NCBI GenBank assembly: GCA_016839815.1
Contig: JAEOTM010000204.1
Span: 1-64,000 of the forward strand
Length of the DNA stretch: 64,000 bases
Origin: Candidatus Hodarchaeota archaeon
Lineage (GTDB): Archaea > Asgardarchaeota > Heimdallarchaeia > Hodarchaeales > Hodarchaeaceae
Reading direction: 5' to 3'
The notes below the pieces were generated by a model. It ran no database searches, was not told where the DNA came from, and saw only the letters and a program-made list of their open reading frames with translations. Made by a program: the position numbers and the translations under genes. Within the stretch, counting starts at the first letter, position 1, and every line of letters begins with the position of its first letter. Below, in pieces: positions 44,786 to 54,030 of this stretch.

Positions 44786-45399
44786 CTTGATCTAGCTGAA
44801 ATCATTGTTAATATATATTTTCCGTTAAAAAATTCTGCTAATTTCTCTAACAAGCCGCATCAAAAGCAGGAGGAGCACACCAACAAATTAATATTTCACA
44901 GAAATAAATAATATCAAGGAGGATGTTAGGAAGGATACGTATATATAGACCTTTGAACCAGAATAACGTGGAGGTAAAGAAAGCCAACAATAGAATGAAA
45001 AGTATAGAAAAAAAAGAGCGAAAAATAATCAAAGGCTCCCCTAAACCCAAAACTCAAGCGAAAATTAAAACTCATCTCAATTCTAAAATTTCTATTAACA
45101 AAGATCGTGTTCAATCCGTTAATATTTTCCTCTATTCCTACCCCTTTATGCAAAGATATCGATCAAATTCTTACTATCGCCCTACTCTTTAGAAATATCA
45201 CAAGTCCACAAAAATGAATCTTGGACTTTAGTAATAGACCACACCCTTTATTTTTTTGTATCCTATGAGCTTCATATCGAATGAAGTAATCAAGAGATAT
45301 ATATGCCTAAATTTCTTTTACGAGGAGATTTCGATTTAGTAAAGAATTTATAGTCCGTAACCTATAAATTATTAGAAAAACTAATGAGGGATAAAAATC
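44786..45399. other. Long intergenic region without a convincing gene
   Basis: 614 bases. Three overlapping ORFs of 67-89 codons in different frames have low-complexity or shadow-like products. TATA-like sequences are ACGTATATATAGAC (44938-44951), GATATATATGC (45295-45305) and CTATAAATTA (45362-45371). The last probably serves the secreted protein gene at 45400. A small RNA or small membrane protein cannot be excluded. Confidence 0.4.
45362..45371 (+). promoter_or_regulatory. Possible TATA box of the secreted protein gene at 45400
   Basis: CTATAAATTA lies 29-38 bases before the ATG, so the leader would be under 20 bases. GAGGGATAAAAATC before the ATG provides a ribosome binding site. Confidence 0.4.
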
Positions 45400-46260
45400 A
45401 TGAAAAATCGAACTAAAAGTTTTACGCTTAGTATTGCATTTGTTATATTATTATTCGGGTTAACTATCTCAACGACTCAAGTTTCTGTGGGAACCAGTCC
45501 CATGATAGAAATTCCTGGCAGTTTTGTTTATACGGTAGATTCTAACCATTTTGATATCGGAATGTTAATTGGAAATTCAATGTGTTTGGAATTCACTAAA
45601 TTAAATCCTACTGAATTACCATACAATGTAGAAGATAGAATGAATTATACATTGATCGACGTACAACCTGACCAGTACATATTTGACGAGATCATCTATT
45701 CACCTAATGGTACTATTCATATGGAAGGAAATTATTCAGTTTCCAGACTCGAAATTAGAATTCCATTATTTGTTACAACAAACAACCAAACACTGATTCA
45801 GGAGGCTTTCAGTACCACTCCAGATTGGAATATCTCTTACTTCGAATATTTTCTTTACATGAAACAAACAGCTTATGATTATCCTGAACTCGGAGATACC
45901 ATGTACTCAGAGTATGTTTACGACAGTCGTTCTGGATGGTTGATGAGCTTATACCAAAAGAGGACAGCAGCAGATCAAACAATTACAATGGAAATGGAAC
46001 TTATTGCCATTACTGCGACATTGCCCCCAATAACAACTATTCCCCCTACCTCAACTGAAATCCCAACAACAATGGAAGAAACTTCAGAATCAACAACAGA
46101 ACCGACATTGGAAAATACAACAACATCAGAGCTGACAACTGATGATTCAAATACTTCAACTAATACCACGACTATCCCAGATATCTCGAGTTTTGTAGGA
46201 TTCGCGGAAATTCTCGGAGTAATCGCTTTCGTAATTGTCATCTATCGTAGGAAAAGATAA
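45400..46260 (+). CDS. Secreted protein with Thr-rich stalk and C-terminal anchor
   Basis: 286 residues. The signal peptide is about 1-30. A beta-rich domain with several N-x-S/T glycosylation sites follows (about 35-205). A stalk of Thr, Ser, Pro and Glu (about 208-262) leads to a membrane helix and the basic ending YRRKR. The architecture matches that of the alkaline phosphatase in this window. No family was recognised for the outer domain. Confidence 0.7.
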   Translation: MKNRTKSFTLSIAFVILLFGLTISTTQVSVGTSPMIEIPGSFVYTVDSNHFDIGMLIGNSMCLEFTKLNPTELPYNVEDRMNYTLIDVQPDQYIFDEIIYSPNGTIHMEGNYSVSRLEIRIPLFVTTNNQTLIQEAFSTTPDWNISYFEYFLYMKQTAYDYPELGDTMYSEYVYDSRSGWLMSLYQKRTAADQTITMEMELIAITATLPPITTIPPTSTEIPTTMEETSESTTEPTLENTTTSELTTDDSNTSTNTTTIPDISSFVGFAEILGVIAFVIVIYRRKR

Positions 46261-46852
46261 TATTCGTTTTCAGAATAATCTATAGTAGAACTTGACTATC
46301 ATTCTAGGTGAAAGTAAGGGAAAACTACAATTAATTCTGAATCCTATCTCTTCTACTAGAATTCCTAGAAAATCTCCATGTTACAAGGAATTAAAAGAAA
46401 GTGAAATCAGTGAAATTCAATTTAAGTGACATATTTGTCATTTTCGGTTATCTCAGTAGAGGAAATCAACGCTGATCCCATTCCAGTGGAGGTGAAGGGG
46501 TGCAAAATTAATGGGCCCGTGAAATTATCTGAGTAAAATCGGAAAGTTAAAAGAGCACGGCATTTTTATTGAACTACCCACGTTACGCGGTAAAAAACGC
46601 TTTTTACATTCGCTAAATTACTTATTTACGACTTTTCGATAATTCTTAGTAATTCTTTTGGTCTGAACAAATTAGGAATATTTAGACTTAAGCATTCATT
46701 ATAGTTGTGTATTTTCTTCAATCTTGAGAAACTCAATCTAAATTCATTATAGTGCTGAGGTTATCTCTGAGAGTTGTTGTTCTGCTAAATTGAGAATGGA
46801 TGAATCCTCATGTCCAGAACTCTTTTAAAAGAATTATTAGATAATTTCAATT
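46261..46852. other. Intergenic region with a short hairpin
   Basis: 592 bases without an acceptable ORF. A hairpin GTAAAAA-ACGC-TTTTTAC lies at 46590-46607, in the only GC-richer part of the gap. I saw no tRNA-like arms or direct repeats. Confidence 0.35.
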
Positions 46853-48382
46853 ATGAGTAAGATAGAGAATTTGAAGAAAAGCCTCAACACTATCTTACTC
46901 CAATTTCCCAAGTTTGTTGAAAAATATTCACTAGAGGATCAGCAATTAATAGCTGAGTTTTTAAATGTAATAAAATTTTATGAGGAGGCAGATAACCGTC
47001 GAAATGTACTATTAGCACGCTTTACGGAATTTATCACTAAAACGAGAAATAGAAAACAATACTACGACTTACCCTTTCTCGGATTAACTGTAGTAATCGC
47101 AGAGAACGCAGTATATCACTTAAGTATTGCACGATTCTACCCCTTGGAGTTTTACAACTCACTTTTACAGCAGCTTCGGCCCCTTTTTCAACTTATTAGG
47201 CGAATAGAACCATTAATTAGCTTGAAGTATGAGGAAACACTCCAGGCGACAAGAAGTCTGTACTCACCATTATCCTCTGATGAATATCGACTGTTACAAT
47301 ATACATATTCTCTTCTAAAATCAGAAGGATTAACATCTTTAAATTCTAATTATATTAAAACAGAATTTGGAAAAAAAGAAGATATTCCCAGACGATTAAA
47401 AAAGGAAATAGAAATTTCTCGTTTTTATACATTAATTGAGGGCAGATGGTGGATTCATTTTCATTTTCCAGCCTTTGGATTAAGTCAAGTAGTATTTCAT
47501 TTTGAATTAATTGATAACACATCATTAATTGATCTAATTGACCTTAATAATCCGAATAACACAGTTTTAACCTATAGTAACGTTTTTCAAGTTTTGAATT
47601 CAAACAGTGAATATATTGGTATTTTCACTATTCCCAATAACGATATTAATCTTCTTAAGGATCTTTTTCAACGGTATGAACAGAGTAGATTAGTCAAACG
47701 AAAAGAATTAACTGTAATCAGTCATCGACTAAGGAGTACATCTTTTGATTATTATAAGGAGGAAAAGGGGTGGAGGAACTTATCAGCTAACAAAAAACAA
47801 AGTATTAAACAAGTATTGAGTTCTACAGATCCTGAAGTATATAATTTGGAGCAGAGTTCCTTTAATATTCCAAATTTTAACAATTCAAATTGGTCATTCT
47901 CTGAACACCAATCTCCTGAAAAAATTATCAAATTTTTTTGTACAACACCTTCTGAATTCGCTTATACAGGTCTTCCATTAAACATACCTTCATCAGACTA
48001 TCCTAACTCTCTTAATAGGGATGACATTGAGTTAATACATTATTTTTATTCACAAAAGGTATTAAGTATAGGTTTTATTCCTTGGCGTTTAATAGATGAT
48101 TATTCGTTAAATATCTATGTTGTAAAGGTTCCAGCTGTGCCATTAGCGAAGTTAGAGCACTTCTTAAGTGTTATTCCTTATGCCGAGATTTATTTTGCTC
48201 CAGATAGTTACTATCTGTGGACCGTTCTCCCACCCACTATAATCAGCTGGATAAAAAATACTCTTAAATGGTCTATCATTCCTGTACAACGAATTCATGT
48301 AAGACAGGAATTAACATCAGAGTGGTTTGATACGAAATCACTATTATGGACTAGACCTGAAATTTTGGGACGAAATAAGTAA
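46853..48382 (+). CDS. Large protein of unknown function
   Basis: 509 residues, soluble, rich in Tyr, Phe, Leu and Asn. Pattern elements such as YYDLPFLGLTVVIAENAVYHLSIARFYP and VVFHFELIDNTS suggest mixed alpha/beta domains. There is no P-loop, zinc site, signal peptide or membrane helix. It stands alone between two long gaps. I do not recognise a family. Confidence 0.55.
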   Translation: MSKIENLKKSLNTILLQFPKFVEKYSLEDQQLIAEFLNVIKFYEEADNRRNVLLARFTEFITKTRNRKQYYDLPFLGLTVVIAENAVYHLSIARFYPLEFYNSLLQQLRPLFQLIRRIEPLISLKYEETLQATRSLYSPLSSDEYRLLQYTYSLLKSEGLTSLNSNYIKTEFGKKEDIPRRLKKEIEISRFYTLIEGRWWIHFHFPAFGLSQVVFHFELIDNTSLIDLIDLNNPNNTVLTYSNVFQVLNSNSEYIGIFTIPNNDINLLKDLFQRYEQSRLVKRKELTVISHRLRSTSFDYYKEEKGWRNLSANKKQSIKQVLSSTDPEVYNLEQSSFNIPNFNNSNWSFSEHQSPEKIIKFFCTTPSEFAYTGLPLNIPSSDYPNSLNRDDIELIHYFYSQKVLSIGFIPWRLIDDYSLNIYVVKVPAVPLAKLEHFLSVIPYAEIYFAPDSYYLWTVLPPTIISWIKNTLKWSIIPVQRIHVRQELTSEWFDTKSLLWTRPEILGRNK

Positions 48383-48662
48383 GATTAAAGATGTGTTCTG
48401 TAGAAAAAAAAAGGAGGAAATATAAGGAATAGTATCCTTAAGTTATCACAATTATTTACCGTTTCCACGGTCTCCTGGGGGCATCATCTTAAAGACCTCA
48501 ATTCTTAGATTTGAAAGAGCTTTTTAAGAACCTTAAAATCCACCCAGTGTCACTAAATATTAAAGAGATAAAATAAAAATAATTAATACACTTCTGCAAA
48601 CTGTTTATGAAAATAAATATTAAACTGAAGAACAGGATAACTTACTCTGGATGAAAGGGATA

Positions 48663-50747
48663 ATGAACTCACAACAAAAGGGAGAAAATCAAACTGAGGA
48701 AATCCAGATGGTTGAGCGTATGATTAGAGAGGGGGAATATAACGACGCTCTATCACTAATCAATACAGCCATAGATAAGTTACCGAGTAATTATCGTCTA
48801 GAAGATGAAATTCAGTATAAATTACCGAAAACAGAAATTTTAATACATCAAGGTAAGTATAAGAAAGCTTTAGAGATAATAAAACCTTTAAATGCTCAAA
48901 TTATAAATGTAGAAAATTGTATTTTAAAAATAAGGATTATCACAGTTTATGCTGATGTATTATACTATTTAGGAACTTTCACAGACGGATTGGAAGTTCT
49001 GTCAAATGGGGAGAAGTTATTGGAGGAAGCATTGTCATTTACCAATCAGAATTGTTCGAAAGAACAAGCACATTTATTGAAAGTGAAAGGAAAGATTTTA
49101 GAGAAACTGGGAGAGGAGGAAGAGTCATTAGCTCATTATCAGAAGAGTCTAGCATTATTTCAGGAGATTAAAGATCAAATAGGAATTTCTTCAATTTTGA
49201 ATAATATAGGCATAATTTATCGTAAACAAGGGGCATTAAACCAAGCATTGGAATATTATCAACGAAGTTTGGCCATTAGAAAGCGATTGGATAATAAACT
49301 TGACATTGTTGCCACTCTTAATAATATTGGGATTATTTATATGTTCCAAGGTGACCTGAATAGGGCTTTAGCTCATTATCAGGATGCACTGACTATCCTA
49401 GAGGAAATTGGGCATAAACAATATATGGCCGCAATCAACAACAATATAGGAAATATTTTTTTCGATAAAGGGGAGCTAGATACTGCTTTCAGTCATTATC
49501 AAACAAGTTTAACCTTATGGGGAGAATTAGGCCATCAACAATATAATGCTTATGGAATTAACCACCTTGGTAAAATCCATAGACGGAAAGGTGATCTTGA
49601 AGAGGCATTAGTCCATTATCAACAGGCACTATTATTATTAAATGAAATCGGGAATAATCTGGATATTTCAATCACCTTATTCGATCTTATTTCGACTGCA
49701 TTAGACAAGAATGATGATCAGCTTGCACAGGAATATTTACTGGCTTTAAAACAGATAAAAGAGCAAGAAAAAAATAGAGTAATCGATCAAAGATATCGAG
49801 TGGCAAAAGCTCTACAATTGAAAAATGATGAACGATCTCGAAAGAGAACTAAGGCCGAAGAATTACTGGTTCAGGTTATTAATGAAGAAATTATTGATCA
49901 TGAAATAACTGAATATGCTATGCTTAATCTGTGCGAATTATATATCGATAATCTAAAACGTACAAATGATAGAACCATTTTAATGAAGGTACAGAAGTTA
50001 GTTTTAAAATTATCAGAGGTAGCAAAAGATCAACATTCACATTGGTTAATAGCAGAGGCCTATTTTCTAAAAGCGAAACTATTCCTAATTGATTTAAATC
50101 TCGATAAAGCCCGCGAATTCTTAGGACAAGCGCAGATTATAGCTGAAGAACGAGGAATGAAAAATCTTGCAATGAAGATATCATATGAGCATGATTTACT
50201 ACTCCATGATCTACCCAAGTATGCTGAACTTAGCGAAAAAGACGCCCCCTTAGCCGAACGATTGGAATTCGCAAAATTAGATCATCTTATCAAACGATTA
50301 ACACATATGCGATTATTAGAACTTCCAGCGCTGAAAGAAGAAGAACCAGTATTAGTTTTGGTAATGGCGGAAAACGGATTAAGCTTATTTTCAAAACCAT
50401 TTCTTCCAGAAGGAGAAATCAACCCTCAATTATTTGGAGGTTTTCTTTCTGCTATCCACTCCTTTTCAGAAGCGGTTTTTTCGAGAACATTGGACCGTGC
50501 CCTCTTAGGTGAATATACCCTTGTCATGAAAACAGAAGAACCTCTACTAATGTGTTATATCTGTAAAGGACAGGCATTCTCTGCTCTTCAGAAGCTTAAT
50601 CAGTTTATCCAACATACCACTAAATCTGATAAGTACTGGAATGCTCTATTGCAAGGGAGTCAAACAGGAAAAACCCTTGATAACTCAGACTATGCGTCTC
50701 TTGAACATTTGGCCAGCTCTATCTTTTCACAAACAAGAGAAGAGTAA
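48663..50747 (+). CDS. Tetratricopeptide repeat protein
   Basis: About 694 residues from the ATG at 48663 (an ATG at 48651 is also in frame). Residues about 140-340 hold at least five clear TPRs of about 40 residues, each with LNNIGIIY...GDLNRALAHYQ-type helices. More degenerate repeats follow to about 530. The C-terminal 160 residues form a separate alpha/beta domain (EEPVLVLVMAENGLSLFSKPF) of unknown type, resembling a longin/roadblock-like sheet only loosely. Probably a scaffold. Confidence 0.85.
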   Translation: MNSQQKGENQTEEIQMVERMIREGEYNDALSLINTAIDKLPSNYRLEDEIQYKLPKTEILIHQGKYKKALEIIKPLNAQIINVENCILKIRIITVYADVLYYLGTFTDGLEVLSNGEKLLEEALSFTNQNCSKEQAHLLKVKGKILEKLGEEEESLAHYQKSLALFQEIKDQIGISSILNNIGIIYRKQGALNQALEYYQRSLAIRKRLDNKLDIVATLNNIGIIYMFQGDLNRALAHYQDALTILEEIGHKQYMAAINNNIGNIFFDKGELDTAFSHYQTSLTLWGELGHQQYNAYGINHLGKIHRRKGDLEEALVHYQQALLLLNEIGNNLDISITLFDLISTALDKNDDQLAQEYLLALKQIKEQEKNRVIDQRYRVAKALQLKNDERSRKRTKAEELLVQVINEEIIDHEITEYAMLNLCELYIDNLKRTNDRTILMKVQKLVLKLSEVAKDQHSHWLIAEAYFLKAKLFLIDLNLDKAREFLGQAQIIAEERGMKNLAMKISYEHDLLLHDLPKYAELSEKDAPLAERLEFAKLDHLIKRLTHMRLLELPALKEEEPVLVLVMAENGLSLFSKPFLPEGEINPQLFGGFLSAIHSFSEAVFSRTLDRALLGEYTLVMKTEEPLLMCYICKGQAFSALQKLNQFIQHTTKSDKYWNALLQGSQTGKTLDNSDYASLEHLASSIFSQTREE

Positions 50748-50776
50748 CAGTAGGTTTACATTTGATTTAAACGTTC

Positions 50777-51565
50777 TCAATCAGAAGAACAGGAGAAAAT
50801 TGAATAATTTCTTTTGTGAGAAAACCCTACTTTTTGATAAAGGCGTATAGCAGGAAAATTATCTTCAGCCACAAATAATGAAACTATCTCTTTCTTTTTC
50901 AGGATCTCTTTTCCAATAGTAGAGACTAAGTTCTTACCAATCGACTGGCCGCGAAATTCTGGCAGGACAAGGATATTCCCTAAATGTGCTAATTCGGGAG
51001 TTTCAAAATGAGTGCCACCACATGCAATGATAAATCCCTTTTTCTTCTTAAAGAAGTAGAATTGGCTTTCTAGCTGAATTGGATTCCAAGGAAAGGTATT
51101 ATTTTTTTTATAAAATGCATTTATGTGGGTTAAATCTGCGGTAGAAGCATGAGTAAATGAAATATCTGCCTCATGAAAGAGTGCGCAAGTACGATTGGTT
51201 ACCATACAAAATTCCGCACTTTGATCATTGAGAGAGAAATTCTGGCGTAGTAAAGTTGCATCGATGGTTGAGGAAACCAATACAAACTGTCTAGGAAGGA
51301 TTGAACGCAACCTGGATAGGATAAACTCCATTATTGCATCGGATGTGTTTAATATTACGACAGAGGGAACTTGAAACCCTTTAAACACCGTAAAAAAGGA
51401 GAGAAGATTATTTCCCTCAAAAACACCAAAAATATCAGATAAATCTAAGCAAGGAGGAAATAAATCACCAATCAACACAAGATTTTCGTATAGGTCTTTT
51501 TTGGCATATTGATAACAACGATTGAGTAAATCTTGATTGTCTTGCGAAATTGGATGGATTTTCAT
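50777..51565 (-). CDS. GNAT family N-acetyltransferase
   Basis: 262 residues. The first 130 are a degenerate N-terminal half. The GNAT core follows, with HLGNILVLPEFRGQSIGKNLV (the acetyl-CoA loop R-G-Q-S-I-G) and SLFVAEDNFPAIRLYQKVGF. The two-domain arrangement resembles the FR47/GCN5-related group. It is one of three adjacent GNAT genes on the minus strand. The substrate is unknown. Confidence 0.85.
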   Translation of the reverse strand: MKIHPISQDNQDLLNRCYQYAKKDLYENLVLIGDLFPPCLDLSDIFGVFEGNNLLSFFTVFKGFQVPSVVILNTSDAIMEFILSRLRSILPRQFVLVSSTIDATLLRQNFSLNDQSAEFCMVTNRTCALFHEADISFTHASTADLTHINAFYKKNNTFPWNPIQLESQFYFFKKKKGFIIACGGTHFETPELAHLGNILVLPEFRGQSIGKNLVSTIGKEILKKKEIVSLFVAEDNFPAIRLYQKVGFSHKRNYSIFSCSSD

Positions 51566-51582
51566 GAAGAAAATTCAGCACC

Positions 51583-52083
51583 TTATATTTGGTAAACCAT
51601 CTGATAATGAGTTTCAGTTTCATCTTTTGTGACGAAACCCAAATTTTTATACAGATTAAAGGCTTTATGATTCACTTTGAGGACCTGCAACATGATATTT
51701 TTGTTTTCATTTTTTCCTCGTTCGATAATCTCCTTAATTAGCTTTGATCCAATTCCTTTATTCTGAAATATTGGAAGAATTTCTATCACACTAAGAACGA
51801 GTGTATCTGATCTCTGATCAACCTCGATACATCCAATATCCTTCCCAGATATTTGAATAATCTTATACAATTCAGGATTCACAGTCTGTTGATGACGTGT
51901 ATATTGAAAAGCATCATCCCAACCCCAAATTTGGGCTACATACTCTTTAAGTGTTGCTTTCTTGAGAACAAACAGAAACTCTAAGTCCTCTGGGATCCCC
52001 GAACGAAGTGTGATATTTTCCAGCATAAATAGTTGAAAAGAATTAGGGGTTTTTTCTCTTTCTTTCTCACTCAAATGATTCAT
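51583..52083 (-). CDS. GNAT family N-acetyltransferase
   Basis: 166 residues with a complete GNAT core: LVLSVIEILPIFQNKGIGSKLIKEII (acetyl-CoA loop Q-N-K-G-I-G) and LQVLKVNHKAFNLYKNLGF. It lies 17 bases before the next acetyltransferase gene and 21 after the GNAT-OB gene, so the three are probably one transcript. Confidence 0.85.
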   Translation of the reverse strand: MNHLSEKEREKTPNSFQLFMLENITLRSGIPEDLEFLFVLKKATLKEYVAQIWGWDDAFQYTRHQQTVNPELYKIIQISGKDIGCIEVDQRSDTLVLSVIEILPIFQNKGIGSKLIKEIIERGKNENKNIMLQVLKVNHKAFNLYKNLGFVTKDETETHYQMVYQI

Positions 52084-52104
52084 CTATAAACCAGTATATT
52101 CATC

Positions 52105-52887
52105 TCAAAGTAGAATAATAAGCTTACCATGCCAACCGATATTTAACTGATTTTCTCCCTGATAAGTATTCACATGGCCAAATTCAACTCTTATTTGGGT
52201 ACCAACTTGCACTTGGGAAATCTGCTCATTCCATAAAACAAGAGTAATATTACCAGTAGTGTCTCTAAGTTCAGCATGAGCTACTGATAATCGCTTACCG
52301 GTCGATCGAGAGATTACTTCCTTTGGAGATGAGATAGAATGAACAACCCCTTCCACATTAATATCTTTCAATCCCTCTGTTAGGTCATGTATCTTTTGAA
52401 GTATAAATGGAGAAGAAGTTGTCAGTGCTTTTTGATACCAGATTCCTCGCCAATCGAAAGGTCCGACCTCCCAGCCGACCTGGACAAAACCGTGTTTTTT
52501 GTAGAAGTTCTGAGTTCTCTTATTCCAGTCTGGGGTCCCTAAAGTCCAGAACTGGACCTGAGGATATCTTTTCCAGAGCAATGTCATAGCACGAGAGGCT
52601 AATCCCTTGTTATGGAAAGGAGGATCAATAAATATTCGTTCAAGAACACGATGATGTTTTCCCCGAGCTGTTACTAATAAACCTCCCACAATGTTTTCAC
52701 CCAACATAATTTTATAATAATCAAGAAAGCCCATAAAGCGTTCTTGAAAGGAGGTAGAGTCGTAACCAGGAGGACCCCCCAATCCAGGGGCTCCTACTTC
52801 AGTATCACTATCAAACGCTCGCTTGGAGATTGCAGTTAGTTCCATAACATCTTTTTTTTCGGCAGCTTCGAGTCTAATGATATCCAT
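52105..52887 (-). CDS. GNAT acetyltransferase fused to an OB-fold domain
   Basis: 260 residues. Residues 1-150 are a GNAT domain, with acetyl-CoA loop FHNKGLASRA (91-100) and NKRTQNFYKKHGF. Residues about 172-258 read like an RPA/SSB-type OB fold: VEGVVHSISSP, AELRDTTGNITLVLWN, VGTQIRVEFGHVN and NQLNIGWHGK. The join lies inside one uninterrupted frame. An acetyltransferase carried to single-stranded nucleic acid or to an RPA complex is possible (inference). It leads a run of three GNAT genes. Confidence 0.8.
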   Translation of the reverse strand: MDIIRLEAAEKKDVMELTAISKRAFDSDTEVGAPGLGGPPGYDSTSFQERFMGFLDYYKIMLGENIVGGLLVTARGKHHRVLERIFIDPPFHNKGLASRAMTLLWKRYPQVQFWTLGTPDWNKRTQNFYKKHGFVQVGWEVGPFDWRGIWYQKALTTSSPFILQKIHDLTEGLKDINVEGVVHSISSPKEVISRSTGKRLSVAHAELRDTTGNITLVLWNEQISQVQVGTQIRVEFGHVNTYQGENQLNIGWHGKLIILL

Positions 52888-53047
52888 ACAACCATTCTCC
52901 GTTCTCAGTCATCAAATCGTCAATCGGTGTCTAAAATGTTCTATTCTTTTTCTCGTATTAACCAGATGATTGTGGTAATAAAAGTTGCTATTGACTTGGG
53001 ATTGATTATTATTCTGAAATTAAAACTGATAAATTTTGAGAAAACAG

Positions 53048-53701
53048 TCAGTCATCTGATTTTTTGGATGATTTACATGTAGGAATGATGTTGAATAGGT
53101 GTGAAATTAACCGAAGAAAATAAGAAGTAAGATAAGCACGATAAAGGGAGAAGAATAGCGCAATTGACTTAAGAATTTCTTTAGCGGGATGAGTAGAGGG
53201 ATAGATGACGTTTCGTGCTAAGGATGAAAAAACGTGGGCAATTTCGGGACACGATTTAGACCGACATTCAAAATACTTCCCGTTGAAAGATTTAGCAACC
53301 ATCAAAGCTTCTTCATGGGATACAACAGGTGAGGATGAAGTAATTCCAACAAGAGCAAGGGGAACTTCTGGTAGGATATATTTTTGAAATTCAATTATAT
53401 GGTTGGGAATTTCTAAAAATGATTTTCGATTATTTCGATCAAAAAAGATGATACAGGCCGAAGCTCCACGATAATAACTAGGTCTCAGTTTACCAAAGAA
53501 TTCCTGTCCAGCTGTGTCTACTATGATCAATTTAACCCCGATACCATTTAGAGTGATCTTTTTTGTAGTAATATCGACGCCCAATGTTGGTAAATAATTT
53601 GTGTCAAACTTATTTTCCGCAAAGCGTCGGATAAGGGGGGTTTTTTCCACGCTCCCAGACCCTATTGCACATATTTTCAAGAGATATTCATTTGAATACA
53701 T
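53048..53701 (-). CDS. Degenerate Ras/Rab-like small GTPase
   Basis: 217 residues of Rab-like fold. The G1 loop is GSGSVEKT (14-21) with Glu for the invariant Gly before Lys-Thr. T39 in YLPTLGVD and DTAGQEFFGKLRPSYYRGA (62 onward) are normal. The base-specificity motif NKxD is replaced by GITSS near 119. After the fold there is a hydrophobic and basic tail of about 50 residues, which could sit on the membrane. GTP binding is doubtful. It is divergent from an FtsX-like permease gene. Confidence 0.82.
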   Translation of the reverse strand: MYSNEYLLKICAIGSGSVEKTPLIRRFAENKFDTNYLPTLGVDITTKKITLNGIGVKLIIVDTAGQEFFGKLRPSYYRGASACIIFFDRNNRKSFLEIPNHIIEFQKYILPEVPLALVGITSSSPVVSHEEALMVAKSFNGKYFECRSKSCPEIAHVFSSLARNVIYPSTHPAKEILKSIALFFSLYRAYLTSYFLRLISHLFNIIPTCKSSKKSDD

Positions 53702-54030
53702 CAGTAACTAGCTCAGCTAGAATCCAGCTTTTATAGCCGACGAAATCCACCATTCGTTTTATGGTTAACTAGTATGATCGATAACAGTTAAAGAATTAAC
53801 TAGAGAATGTATTCGAGAAAAAGGGTATACGAAAAATAGAAAAAAGAGGAATACTACAAATATTAACCAGTATTGTGTTATTCACCTCACTACTTTAGAA
53901 TCCCTCAAGATAGTCGAAAATCCTTTTAGAAAATTGTACGAACTAGGAGGTACAGGTACTTTTAAAGTGGAAAAAATCGTCAATTTGCAGGGAAAAACAC
54001 ATTCTCCTAGCAATACCTAAGGGTGAGAAG
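53702..54030. promoter_or_regulatory. Divergent region between pseudo-GTPase and FtsX gene
   Basis: 330 A/T-rich bases, no ORF. A TATA-like ACTTTTAAAGT lies at 53957-53967, about 65 bases before the permease TTG, which has GGTGAG at good spacing. Confidence 0.35.

Noticed and set aside
44847-45192. Three overlapping ORFs of 67-89 codons on both strands
   Set aside because: They occupy the same bases in different frames, start at weak codons, and give low-complexity basic or hydrophobic products; no ribosome site or family supports any one of them.
48663-50747. Repeat array at the DNA level
   Set aside because: The periodicity of about 120 bases is explained by encoded TPR units; the bases themselves diverge.
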